This document shows, piece after piece, positions 50,364-58,667 of a DNA stretch of 64,000 nucleotides. This stretch comes from Halopiger aswanensis. Its GTDB lineage: Archaea > Halobacteriota > Halobacteria > Halobacteriales > Natrialbaceae. The notes beneath the pieces were generated by a model. It was not told where the DNA came from, ran no database searches, and was given only the letters and a program-made list of their open reading frames with translations. Where the stretch lies: contig NZ_RAPO01000004.1 in NCBI RefSeq assembly GCF_003610195.1, positions 310,001 through 374,000 of the forward strand, written 5' to 3'. How positions within the stretch are numbered: position 1 is the first letter of the stretch; every line of letters starts with the position of its first letter. The position numbers were made by a program, and so were the translations under genes.

Positions 50364-51539
50364 TCACTCGTAGACGTGTAACTGACCCGTCTGATTCTCC
50401 TCGATGTAGTCCCAGTCGTAGTCGACGCCGAGCCCGGGGCCGTCCGGAACGGTGACGCGACCGTTCTCGTCGACGGTATCCATCATATCGGAGTAGCCGC
50501 CCTCGTACACCGGCGGCTGGGTGTTCTGACACTCCGGATGAACGAGCGCCATCTCGTAGTAGTTCGTGTTCCGCGTCGCCGCGATACAGTGGCGCTGGGC
50601 GGGCCCCGGCGCGTGGAACTCGACGTCCAGGCCGAACGATTCGGCCATGTGGACGACCTTCATCGCACCCGTAATCCCCGCGTCGTATTCGGGATCCGCA
50701 CGGACGAAGTCGGTGCCGCCGTTGGCGACAAAATCGGCGTGGGACTCGAGGCCGCGAATGTGTTCCGTCTGGAGGATCGGCGTCTCGAGTTGCTCCCGGA
50801 GCTTGCGGTGGCCGTGCTGGGAGATGCCGCCGTCCCGGTAGGGATCCTCGTACCAGAGGAAACACTGTTCGTCGAGCGCGTGCCCGACCTTGAGCGCGTC
50901 GGCGAACGTCTCGTACTCGCAAGCTGGATCGAACATGAGGTCCATCTCGTCGCCGACTCGTTCGCCGACCGCTTCGATCGACGCGATCTCGCGATCGAGG
51001 TCGCGACTCGCGTCGCTGCCGCCCCAGCCGTGGATCTTGTACCCCGGGAACCCGCGCTCGAGACACTCCTCGGCGAAGTCGGCGAAGGCCTCGGGCGAGT
51101 CGAGGCCGCCGTTTTCGTCGCCGTGGTAGGTCGAGGCGTAGGCCGGAATCTCCGTCCGATACGTGCCTAACAACTCGTGGATCGGCGCGTCGTAGTACTT
51201 CCCGGCGAAGTCCCACAGCGCGATGTCGATCGGCCCGATCCCCATCCGATCGTACTTTCGCAGCGCCCGCTTGATCTCGCTCCAGTGTTTCTCGCGTTCG
51301 AGCGGGTTCTTTCCGACGAGATAGTCGGCGAACATGTTGATCTGGGCCGCGCCGGGCGAGTTCCCGCCGACGTACTCGCCGGTGATCCCCTCGTCGGTGT
51401 AGATCTTGATGCCGAACAGCTTCCGCCACGTCGTCTCGCCGGGCTCGTAGACGAGATTGAACCCGTGCTCGTCGGTCCCGATGTCCTCGAGCGGGTACTG
51501 GAATTCCCGACTTTCGATCCGTGTGATCGTCGGTGCCAT
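50364..51539 (-). CDS. Enolase-superfamily acid-sugar dehydratase (mandelate racemase subgroup)
   Basis: The protein has 391 residues from ATG 51539 (MAPTITRIESREF). The capping domain (1-120) has EYVGGNSPGAAQ. Barrel ligands are MFDPACEY (Asp), WYEDPY (Glu) and LQTEHIRG (Glu); the Lys strand reads GYKIHGWGG, and a late His in EFHAPGPAQRH is the likely acid. The family dehydrates aldonic acids; a xylonate or related aldonate dehydratase would suit the locus. It is co-transcribed with the Gfo/Idh/MocA gene. Confidence 0.87.
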   Translation of the reverse strand: MAPTITRIESREFQYPLEDIGTDEHGFNLVYEPGETTWRKLFGIKIYTDEGITGEYVGGNSPGAAQINMFADYLVGKNPLEREKHWSEIKRALRKYDRMGIGPIDIALWDFAGKYYDAPIHELLGTYRTEIPAYASTYHGDENGGLDSPEAFADFAEECLERGFPGYKIHGWGGSDASRDLDREIASIEAVGERVGDEMDLMFDPACEYETFADALKVGHALDEQCFLWYEDPYRDGGISQHGHRKLREQLETPILQTEHIRGLESHADFVANGGTDFVRADPEYDAGITGAMKVVHMAESFGLDVEFHAPGPAQRHCIAATRNTNYYEMALVHPECQNTQPPVYEGGYSDMMDTVDENGRVTVPDGPGLGVDYDWDYIEENQTGQLHVYE

Positions 51540-51562
51540 ACCATGCCGTGTAACGACCAGCA

Positions 51563-51570
51563 CTATAAAT
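51563..51570 (-). promoter_or_regulatory. TATA-like box of the dehydratase operon
   Basis: ATTTATAG on the minus strand lies 23 bases before ATG 51539, ruling out the farther upstream start at 51605. Confidence 0.5.
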
Positions 51571-51923
51571 CCTCCCGCTACCTGACATTCAACAATAGGG
51601 CTCAAATGTTATATTATAATGAACGCTCTATACCGGCGATTTGCGCGGATTCGACACCACGTTTCCCTTTTCAAGACGGAATACGGCGTCTCTTAGGTCA
51701 TAAATGCGAATGGGCCGAACGTACGGGACATTATGGGGTAGATTGATTGATGGGGGTGACCAGTGACTTGCCGATGACTGGAGAGTGAGGCTCGATACGC
51801 AGCGATGATCCTCCACGTAATTTACACCTGTACTAATGTATAAAAATTATCGTTGTGTTCGTCGTCTGAGCTCAACCTCACTCTCGCTCCGCTGCGAGCG
51901 GCGTTTATCACTGTTGAACGAAA

Positions 51924-51950
51924 CCGTCAGTGGAGTCACACCATTGACGG
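51924..51950. repeat. Imperfect inverted repeat
   Basis: CCGTCAGTGG and CCATTGACGG flank a 7-base spacer and match in 9 of 10 pairs. It could be a regulator operator, a hairpin, or the scar of an insertion. Confidence 0.45.
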
Positions 51951-52238
51951 CTAACCGATACTACGGGTAGCGAATAGTTCGCGTTCGCGGATTCATCCTT
52001 GTAAACCACTCTGATGCCGCTCGAGTGATTAGTTTCTGACTCGATCGTCCACAAGTTGCGTCCGTTCACTTGCGCGAATTGTTGTCCAGCATTATCAGAC
52101 GAATTGCTTCCTACATTCGAACGATACCGCGGTCACCGACCGTGCGGTCCACCTCAATACTAATTGTTAACAGTGCACAAAAACACGTTTGCTACTATCC
52201 CACATACTGATCAAACCGATGGGAAGCACGTCTAACGA

Positions 52239-52247
52239 TGTTGGACA
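52239..52247 (+). promoter_or_regulatory. Candidate operator upstream of SDR 2
   Basis: TGTTGGACA reads toward SDR 2 about 92 bases before its ATG. The identical nonamer reads toward IclR 2 at 53936-53944. Confidence 0.3.
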
Positions 52248-52339
52248 GTGACTCGTCATATCTCGTGCTGATTTACGAACCGCTATAGTACGGGAGCTGA
52301 CCCCCTAGATTATTCCAGCGGCGATGCAAAACACAATCG

Positions 52340-53083
52340 ATGGCAGCTGATTTGACCGATACAAACGCGTTCGTCGTTGGCGCGAGTCGCGGAATCGGCC
52401 GCGCAATTGCCGAAGCTTACGCCGACTGCGGGGCGAATATCGCGATCGCCGCACGGTCGATCGACGATCTCGAAGCCGTTGCTGCGTCTGTTTCGAGCGA
52501 CTGCATTTCGATCGAGTGCGACGTCTGTGACGAGGAGGCGGTCGAAGGCGCAGTCGCGGCCGCCATCGATGCATTCGGTCCCATTGATGTCGCCGTCAAC
52601 AGCGCAGGAACAATCGCCCGCGGCCGTCTGCACGACGCCGATACTGAGGATTTGATTCGCATTATCGACGTGAATCTGCTCGGTGCATTGCGTGTAAGCA
52701 AACACGTCCTTCCGTCGTTGATGGAAACGGAGGGAACGCTGATTCACATATCGTCGGAGGCGGGCTCGGTCGGTGTCCCGAATTTACCGGCCTACTGTGC
52801 CAGTAAAGGGGGTCTCGATGCGCTGGTGCGGCAACTTGCGCTCGACTACGGCCCCGACGGGGTTTCGGTGACAGGGATCGCACCCGGAACCACGAAGACG
52901 CCGTTGAACGAGGAGGTCCGAGAGCGCGATCCGTCGTGGGTTGACGAGCGAGCCGCGGAGATCCCGTACGGTCGGCTCGGGTTGCCGGAAGATATCAGTT
53001 CGCTCGCAGTGTTTCTGGCGAGCGATCGATCCGAGTATCTGACCGGAGAGATCGTTCACGTCGATGGCGGGTCAACTGCGTAA
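52340..53083 (+). CDS. SDR-family dehydrogenase 2, possible mannonate/fructuronate oxidoreductase
   Basis: The protein has 247 residues. The cofactor loop is GASRGIGRAIAEAY, then NSAGTI, IHISSEAGSVG, and catalytic YCASKGGL. The C-terminus RLGLPEDISSLAVFLASDRSEYLTGEIVHVDGGS is standard SDR. It is tail-to-tail with IclR 2 and close to uxuA and a TRAP importer. D-mannonate oxidoreductase of the SDR type would complete a hexuronate pathway. Other polyol or sugar dehydrogenase activities are equally compatible with sequence alone. Confidence 0.88.
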   Translation: MAADLTDTNAFVVGASRGIGRAIAEAYADCGANIAIAARSIDDLEAVAASVSSDCISIECDVCDEEAVEGAVAAAIDAFGPIDVAVNSAGTIARGRLHDADTEDLIRIIDVNLLGALRVSKHVLPSLMETEGTLIHISSEAGSVGVPNLPAYCASKGGLDALVRQLALDYGPDGVSVTGIAPGTTKTPLNEEVRERDPSWVDERAAEIPYGRLGLPEDISSLAVFLASDRSEYLTGEIVHVDGGSTA

Positions 53084-53119
53084 TTCGCGCCGGTCCAGAG
53101 AGGGCATCAGCGGCGTCTC

Positions 53120-53893
53120 TCAGTAGTGTTTCGTCTTGAGTTCGATGACGTTCGCGGTGTTTCGGAGCGCGGGCAGCAGCTCCTCCTGAATGCGGTTCTC
53201 GTCAAAGTCGTGTTTCGGACCGGCGACCGAGATCGCAACGTCTGGCGTCTCGTCGTCGGTTTCGATCGGAACGGCAACCGACTTGACGCCCGCGACACGC
53301 TCTTCGTTCTCGACGGCGTATCCTCGCGAGCGGATCGATTCGATCTCCTCCCGCAATGCGTCGCGATCGACGATCGTATGTTCCGTCGCCTGCGGTAACC
53401 CGCGCCGATCGACGATATCCTCGATTTCGTCCGCGGACTTCCGGGACAGGAGCGCTTTGCCGAGTGCCGTCCAGTGCATCCGCGTATACTCACCGGTCGG
53501 TGCGTTGTTGAAGATAGCGCCCGTTGGCTCCGTCCGGTACAGCATGACCCGGTATCCCCGCTCTTCACAGCCCATCGTCGCGACTTCGCCGGTCGTTCGT
53601 GCGAGTTCGTCGACTTCGTTTCTCCCTGCCTGATAGTGTCTGTTATTGTGTCGTACCTGCCCGCCCGTGTTCAGGAAGCGAAAGCTGAGTCGGTACTCCC
53701 CGTTCCGTTTCACTACGTATCCGATCTCCTCAAGCGTCTTGAGGTAGACGTGGACCGTGCTCTTCGGGAGATCCATGTGCGTCGCGAGCTCCCGAACGCC
53801 GCAGCTACCGAGTTCTCCTACTTCTTCGATGATCTCGAAGACGTTCGTCACCGCCTGCACTCGGTTCGACCCCGTCGACCCGTTTTTGCCCAT
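53120..53893 (-). CDS. IclR-family transcription regulator 2
   Basis: The protein has 257 residues from ATG 53893 (MGKNGSTGSNR). The winged helix reads FEIIEEVGELGSCGVRELATHMDLPKSTVHVYLKTLEEIGYV, followed by the effector domain with MHWTALGKALLSRKSADE and VKSVAVPIETDDETPDVAISVAGP. It lies between SDR 2 and uxuA and probably controls that module. TATA-like TAATATTT (53917-53924) sits 23 bases before this ATG, which favours it over the GTG at 53908. Confidence 0.9.
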   Translation of the reverse strand: MGKNGSTGSNRVQAVTNVFEIIEEVGELGSCGVRELATHMDLPKSTVHVYLKTLEEIGYVVKRNGEYRLSFRFLNTGGQVRHNNRHYQAGRNEVDELARTTGEVATMGCEERGYRVMLYRTEPTGAIFNNAPTGEYTRMHWTALGKALLSRKSADEIEDIVDRRGLPQATEHTIVDRDALREEIESIRSRGYAVENEERVAGVKSVAVPIETDDETPDVAISVAGPKHDFDENRIQEELLPALRNTANVIELKTKHY

Positions 53894-53916
53894 GTCTTCG
53901 TATGACACTCCCTCTC

Positions 53917-53924
53917 AAATATTA
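53917..53924 (-). promoter_or_regulatory. TATA-like box for IclR 2
   Basis: TAATATTT on the minus strand is 23 bases before ATG 53893. Confidence 0.45.
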
Positions 53925-53935
53925 CTTTTTGAAGT

Positions 53936-53944
53936 TGTCCAACA
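53936..53944 (-). promoter_or_regulatory. Candidate operator upstream of IclR 2
   Basis: TGTTGGACA (minus strand) lies just upstream of the promoter box of IclR 2. The same nonamer occurs upstream of SDR 2 in the same orientation relative to its gene. Confidence 0.35.
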
Positions 53945-54114
53945 ATACTGGATGAGACGCGTTCGACGTGAGCGGGGCTCTCCACGGTCCTTTCCGAACG
54001 AGTCTTGCGAGCCGTCCTCGCTCGTAGTCGCTTGCTCGACTCGAGCAGTACGGCAAAACAGGTAGACGAATACTCACATGTACGTTCGCTGATCGAGGGA
54101 CGGGTTTGCCGGCG

Positions 54115-55077
54115 CTACTGCTCGCTCTGTTCGAGCAGGCCTCGCATGTAGCCGATGGCGAAGAGCCGGCCGTTCGTGTGATACCCAGGGTTCGAGTTGT
54201 CTTCGCCGGCCATTGTCGGGACGTGATCCGGCCGGATCGGCACATCGTCGTCGATCGCGTCCTGATAGGCTCGCATCGCGGCGAGCATGTCCGTTGGTCC
54301 CGCGTCATGCCACGTCTCGACGAAATCATCCGCATCACCCTCGATGTCGCGGAAGTGGACGAAGTTGATCCGATCACCGAACCGCCGGATCGTTTCCGGG
54401 ACGTCGACACCCATTGCGGCGAAGTTCCCCTGACAGAACGTGATCCCGTTGTACTCACTCTCGTAGCACTCGAGGACGCGCTCGTAGGCTTCAGGGCTCG
54501 TAACGATCCGGGGAACACCGCCGACGGACGGCCGCGGGGGATCGTCGGGGTGGAGTCCGAGTTTCACCCTCGCTTCCTCCGCGACGGGGCCGACTTCCTG
54601 CAGGAAGTACTCGAGTGCGTCCCAGAGCTGCTCGCGTGAGGCCTCGACGACCGGCTCCGCACCGTTCCGGTGCATCCGGTCGTCGGAGTAGGCGGTCACG
54701 AGGGAGCCACCACGGGACTCGACGTGGGATTCGGTCCGTGCCCAGCGGACACCGGCCATCCAGTCGTAACAGACGACGGGGATATCGAGTCGTCCGCAAT
54801 CCCTGAGAAACTCCTTGAACGCCTCGATATCTTCGTCGCGCCCCTCTAATCCGAGCCTGACGCGGTCTGTAAGCGGAACGCTGCCCTCGATGACGCTAAT
54901 TTCGAGGCCGGCGTCCTCGTACCAGTTTTTCAATTGAAGCAGATCGTGATAGGACCAGGACGTTTTCCCGTCGCCGATCTCGAGCGTGTGGACGACGGCG
55001 CTGGTCACGCCCATCTGTTTCGCAAGCTGCCATCGCTCGTCGGGTTGCGGTGGTAAGACTACTGCGAGGTTGACCAT
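54115..55077 (-). CDS. uxuA: Mannonate dehydratase (UxuA family)
   Basis: The protein has 320 residues from ATG 55077 (MVNLAVVLPPQPDERW), chosen because a TATA-like stretch (55097-55110) abuts the upstream ATG at 55098. It is a TIM-barrel enzyme with PVVCYDWMAGVRW, KLGLHPDDPPRP, GITFCQGNFAAMG (Cys ligand), FVHFRDIEGD and PIRPDHVPTM, all UxuA landmarks. It dehydrates D-mannonate to 2-keto-3-deoxygluconate, which enters the semi-phosphorylative Entner-Doudoroff route of haloarchaea. The protein is somewhat shorter than bacterial UxuA. Confidence 0.9.
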   Translation of the reverse strand: MVNLAVVLPPQPDERWQLAKQMGVTSAVVHTLEIGDGKTSWSYHDLLQLKNWYEDAGLEISVIEGSVPLTDRVRLGLEGRDEDIEAFKEFLRDCGRLDIPVVCYDWMAGVRWARTESHVESRGGSLVTAYSDDRMHRNGAEPVVEASREQLWDALEYFLQEVGPVAEEARVKLGLHPDDPPRPSVGGVPRIVTSPEAYERVLECYESEYNGITFCQGNFAAMGVDVPETIRRFGDRINFVHFRDIEGDADDFVETWHDAGPTDMLAAMRAYQDAIDDDVPIRPDHVPTMAGEDNSNPGYHTNGRLFAIGYMRGLLEQSEQ

Positions 55078-55096
55078 GAACGGACGAATTCTGACC

Positions 55097-55110
55097 ATTT
55101 ACAAGTATCT
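55097..55110 (-). promoter_or_regulatory. TATA-like region for uxuA
   Basis: AGATACTTGTAAAT on the minus strand lies about 20-30 bases before ATG 55077 and overlaps the upstream ATG, so it decides the start. Confidence 0.4.
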
Positions 55111-55420
55111 TTCTCTCATCGGTTGGATCACAGGTGTCCGTGTCGTATACGGACGCCGATAGCCCGATACGGGACCGTCCGAGAGGTGGCCAACTGTATC
55201 CCGTTTCTGGCGCGGAACGATGCGTTCGTCACCGGCGGAGTGCCTCGTGCCGACGGCAGTCAGACATCAGACGCGTGGTGCTACCGCGAGGGACGGATTT
55301 AACTCTGTGTCGAGTCGGTCCCGATAGATATCTGGTCTCGGCTCGAGACGTACTTCAACCGCCGGTTGTCGCGCTGCTCTACTCATACAAACCCGGTTCT
55401 ATCCTCCTGTTCCGCCACAC

Positions 55421-55428
55421 TTTTATAC
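55421..55428 (+). promoter_or_regulatory. TATA-like box of the TRAP operon
   Basis: TTTTATAC lies 26 bases before the ATG at 55455. Confidence 0.5.
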
Positions 55429-55454
55429 CAGAGCATGGATCTGTGTGATGAATC

Positions 55455-56513
55455 ATGTCAGATAGTAGCCTTGGGATCGATCGGCGGTCGCTACTGAAGG
55501 GTGTCGGCACCGGTGCAGTTGCTCTCACCGCCGGTTGTGCGGGGCAAGAAGATTCCAACGGGAATGGTGGTACCGGTAACGGGAACGGTGGTAACGGCGG
55601 CGGTGGCGACGTCCAGATGACGATCGCCAGCACCTTCGAACCGGGCCACATTCTCGTCCAAGCCGCAGAGAACTTCCAGGAACGGATCGAGGAGGAGTCC
55701 GACGGCGATATTGCCGTCGAAATCAGTCCCGGTGGCGCTTACGGATCGGAGGACGAGATCGGCGAGATCGTCAGTCAGGGGGGCGTCGAAGCGCACTCGG
55801 CGGGAAGTTTCCCGTACTTCCAGTTCGCATCGGAGTACTGGTTCTTCGGCTGCCCGTTTGTGCTCTCGGACTACGACCAGTTGCTTTCCGTACTCGAGAG
55901 CGACGAGATGCAGGAGGCACACGACGCGCTCGTCGAGAACGGCAACCAGCGTCCGATCGGGCAACAGATCTATCGCGGCGCCCGTCACTTCACGTCGAAC
56001 ACGCCGATCCGAACGCCTGACGACGTCGACGGGCTCAACCTGCGACTTCCGGAGTTGGACCCCTGGGTCCAGATCTGGGAGGAAGTCGGGGCGTCGCCGA
56101 CCCCGGTTGCGCTGGACGAACTGTACAGTGCCCTCGAGCAGGGCACGGCCGATGCCTCTGAGGGTGGGGCTGAACAGATCAGTTCGTTCAACCTCCACGA
56201 GGTCCAGAGTCACCTGAGCCTAACGGGACACCTCATCGCCAATGGGAACATCTACATCAACGAGTCCTTCTACCAGGGACTCGACGAGACGTACCAAGAC
56301 CTGATCATGGAAGTCGGTCAGGAGGCGACACAAGAGGCCGCCGAGGAGTCTCAGAATCGCGAAGAGGAACTCATCGACGAACTCGAAAGCGAGGGGATGG
56401 AGATCGTCGATGACGTTGACAATGAGGCCTTCCAGGCGGAAGCCGAGCCGGCCGTCGAGCAACTGTTCGAGGACACGTGGGCCTTCGACTGGGACACTGT
56501 CCGAAACATGTGA
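55455..56513 (+). CDS. TRAP transporter solute-binding lipoprotein (DctP family)
   Basis: The protein has 352 residues. A twin-arginine signal (DRRSLLKGVG) ends in the lipobox LTAGC (Cys28), then a Gly/Asn-rich flexible linker. The mature domain is DctP-like, with ISPGGAYGSEDEIGE, the carboxylate-binding region LRLPELDPWVQIWEEVGASPTPVALDELYSALEQGTAD, and a long C-terminal helical part. It captures an organic acid, probably a hexuronate given uxuA next door, and passes it to the DctQM permease using the sodium gradient. Confidence 0.9.
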   Translation: MSDSSLGIDRRSLLKGVGTGAVALTAGCAGQEDSNGNGGTGNGNGGNGGGGDVQMTIASTFEPGHILVQAAENFQERIEEESDGDIAVEISPGGAYGSEDEIGEIVSQGGVEAHSAGSFPYFQFASEYWFFGCPFVLSDYDQLLSVLESDEMQEAHDALVENGNQRPIGQQIYRGARHFTSNTPIRTPDDVDGLNLRLPELDPWVQIWEEVGASPTPVALDELYSALEQGTADASEGGAEQISSFNLHEVQSHLSLTGHLIANGNIYINESFYQGLDETYQDLIMEVGQEATQEAAEESQNREEELIDELESEGMEIVDDVDNEAFQAEAEPAVEQLFEDTWAFDWDTVRNM

Positions 56514-56580
56514 TTCAGCGGACAACGATCGAACCGCAGCGCAAATGCACAGGTGACAACTGAAACTCAGCACCCTAACA

Positions 56581-57147
56581 ATGGAAATCGACCAATCGCT
56601 CGATCTGAAGCGCGAACACCTGTTCGATAGGGTCGTCCTCTACAGCGCGACCGCGTTGTTTACGCTCACGATCGTGTTGACGACGCTTCAGGTCTTCATC
56701 CGCTGGCTGAACCTCCCGACGTTCGGCTTCCTGCACTGGACCGAACCGGCGGCCCGATTCGTCCTCATCGTCGCGACGTACCTCGGCGCCGCTGTCGCCG
56801 TTCGAAACAACGAACATATCTCGATCCGATTTCTCCTCGAGCGGCTCACAAAGTGGAGTCCGCGGATCGGCCTCACCGTTCGACTTTTGGGTGATCTGAT
56901 CGTCGTTGGATTCCTATTGATCGCCCTCCGCGGGACCGCTACTACGGCGATCAACGACTGGGCAACGTCGATCGGCGGGATCGGATTCGTTACCTCAGGA
57001 CATCTTTACCTTGGAATCGCCGTGGGCGTCGGGTTAATGCTGATCTACGCCCTCCTCGATATCGTTCAGCTGATACGAGGTCTTGGAACCGAGAGCCTTG
57101 AAGAGACTGTCGAGAGGCAGCTTGAGGAGGGGACGACCGATGAGTGA
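56581..57147 (+). CDS. TRAP transporter small permease (DctQ)
   Basis: The protein has 188 residues with four membrane helices and the DctQ pattern FIRWLNLPTFGFLHWTEPAARFVLIVATYLGAAVAVRNNEHI. It begins 67 bases after the binding-protein gene and overlaps the large permease by eight bases (57140-57147, ATGAGTGA), so the three form an operon. Confidence 0.9.
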   Translation: MEIDQSLDLKREHLFDRVVLYSATALFTLTIVLTTLQVFIRWLNLPTFGFLHWTEPAARFVLIVATYLGAAVAVRNNEHISIRFLLERLTKWSPRIGLTVRLLGDLIVVGFLLIALRGTATTAINDWATSIGGIGFVTSGHLYLGIAVGVGLMLIYALLDIVQLIRGLGTESLEETVERQLEEGTTDE

Positions 57148-58444
57148 GCTCCTACTGATCGGGGTCCTGTTCCTCGGTGCGCTGCTCGCCATGTACGCGC
57201 TCGGTGTTCCCGTCGGGATCGCGATGGGCGCGACCTGCGTCCTTGTGATGATTTCGCCGTTCGGTCGGGGACTCAACTACGGCGTCATCGCTCAGCAGTT
57301 GCTCTACGGGCTCAACAGCTTCACACTGCTTGCGATCCCATTCTACCTCCTTCTGGGGCGGTTGATGAACCGGATTGGCATGACACAGCGGATCTTCGAT
57401 CTAGCAAACGCCATGGTCGGCCAGTTCCGCGGCGGAATCGCCCACGTTAACATCGTCGCGAGCATGATCTTCTCGGGCATGTCCGGGCTGGCCGTCGCGG
57501 ACGCAGCGGGACTCGGGCGCGTTGAGTACACTGCGATGCGCGATCAAGGGTACGAGAAGGACATTTCGCTCGGCGTTACGGGATCGTCGGCTATCATCGG
57601 CCCCATTATCCCGCCGAGCGTCCCGATTATTATCTACGCCGTCCTCGCTGAGGAGTCAATCGGCCAGCTGTTCCTCGGCGGTATCCTTCCCGGAATCCTC
57701 ATCGGCCTGTTCATCATGGCCCTCGTGTTTTTCTTCGTCTACAGACGAGGCTACGACACCGAGGATACCTTCGACCTCGAGACCTTCTGGGCGTGTCTAA
57801 AGGAGGCAGTGTTCCCGCTGTTCGCGCCGATCCTCATTATCGGCGGGATTCTGACGGGGACGTTCACCGCCACCGAGGCAGGCGCCATCGCTGTCGTCTA
57901 CACCATCCTCCTGGGGATGTTCGTCTACAATGAGCTCACCCTCAGGGGGCTCTTCGAGGAGCTCCAGTACGGGATGGTCGAGACGTTCTCGCTGACGTTC
58001 ATCGTCGGTATCGCATCGCTATACGGCCTCGTCGCCCTGCAGCTTCGCCTCCCGATCCTGATGGCCGACTCGATCACGGCCTTCTCTAACGACCCCACGA
58101 TCGTCATCCTCCTGCTGGTCGGGCTCCTGTTGATCGTCGGGACGTTCATGGAGACGATCGCCGCGATCACCATCCTCGTCCCGATCTTCATGCCCATCCT
58201 CGATCTCACAGGTATTGATCCGCTCCACTTCGGGATCGTGATGATCCTCACGCTGATGTTAGGGCTGCTTACCCCGCCGTTCGGCGTCATCCTCTTTGTC
58301 CTCGAGAAGGTGACCGACGCCACCCTCGAGGAGGCGATAAAGGGCGTCCTGCCCTACTACGTGCCGATCCTTGCGGTGCTGTTGCTGACGATTTTCGTCC
58401 CCGAGATCGTCACGTACCCGGCAACGGAGCTGATGGGGAGCTGA
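57140..58444 (+). CDS. TRAP transporter large permease (DctM)
   Basis: The protein has 434 residues from ATG 57140 (MSELLLIG), preceded by GGAGG. About a dozen membrane segments are visible; SAIIGPIIPPSVPIIIYAVL and TILVPIFMPILDLTGIDPLHFGIVMIL...LTPPFGV are DctM hallmarks. It is the transport channel of the tripartite system and works by sodium symport. The last gene of the operon. Confidence 0.93.
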   Translation: MSELLLIGVLFLGALLAMYALGVPVGIAMGATCVLVMISPFGRGLNYGVIAQQLLYGLNSFTLLAIPFYLLLGRLMNRIGMTQRIFDLANAMVGQFRGGIAHVNIVASMIFSGMSGLAVADAAGLGRVEYTAMRDQGYEKDISLGVTGSSAIIGPIIPPSVPIIIYAVLAEESIGQLFLGGILPGILIGLFIMALVFFFVYRRGYDTEDTFDLETFWACLKEAVFPLFAPILIIGGILTGTFTATEAGAIAVVYTILLGMFVYNELTLRGLFEELQYGMVETFSLTFIVGIASLYGLVALQLRLPILMADSITAFSNDPTIVILLLVGLLLIVGTFMETIAAITILVPIFMPILDLTGIDPLHFGIVMILTLMLGLLTPPFGVILFVLEKVTDATLEEAIKGVLPYYVPILAVLLLTIFVPEIVTYPATELMGS

Positions 58445-58667
58445 CGGCCGACTTCCTTCCCGGCCGGACTCGACTTCTCTTGACCTCTCGCGAGAACATC
58501 AACGATAGCTCGGTGACTCGTCGCCGCATCGTACCCACATCCGAATCGACGCTTGCGCACGCATTCGAGAGCGTGAAACGATCTCGAGCCGACCAGACGA
58601 TCGGTTCGTCGGAAAGAATAATGTGCCGAGTTATCGTACAACTATCCATGACCACGGAGCGGATACG

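Larger units (their letters stand above)
51540..52339. other. 800-base divergent intergenic region
   Basis: Apart from the dehydratase promoter (51563-51570), a 27-base inverted repeat (51924-51950) and a TGTTGGACA element (52239-52247), I see no gene. A minus-strand frame at 51628-51816 (62 residues) has no recognisable motif. The region is A+T-richer than its flanks and may contain decayed sequence. Confidence 0.45.
55078..55454. other. Divergent intergenic region between uxuA and the TRAP operon
   Basis: This is about 377 bases with promoters at both ends (55097-55110 and 55421-55428). I see no gene between them. GGTTGGATCA (near 55120) partly resembles the TGTTGGACA element. Confidence 0.4.

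Noticed and set aside
51628..51816. 62-codon minus-strand frame in the 800-base gap
   Set aside because: There is no signature, and no promoter at the expected spacing; short frames of this size are expected by chance.
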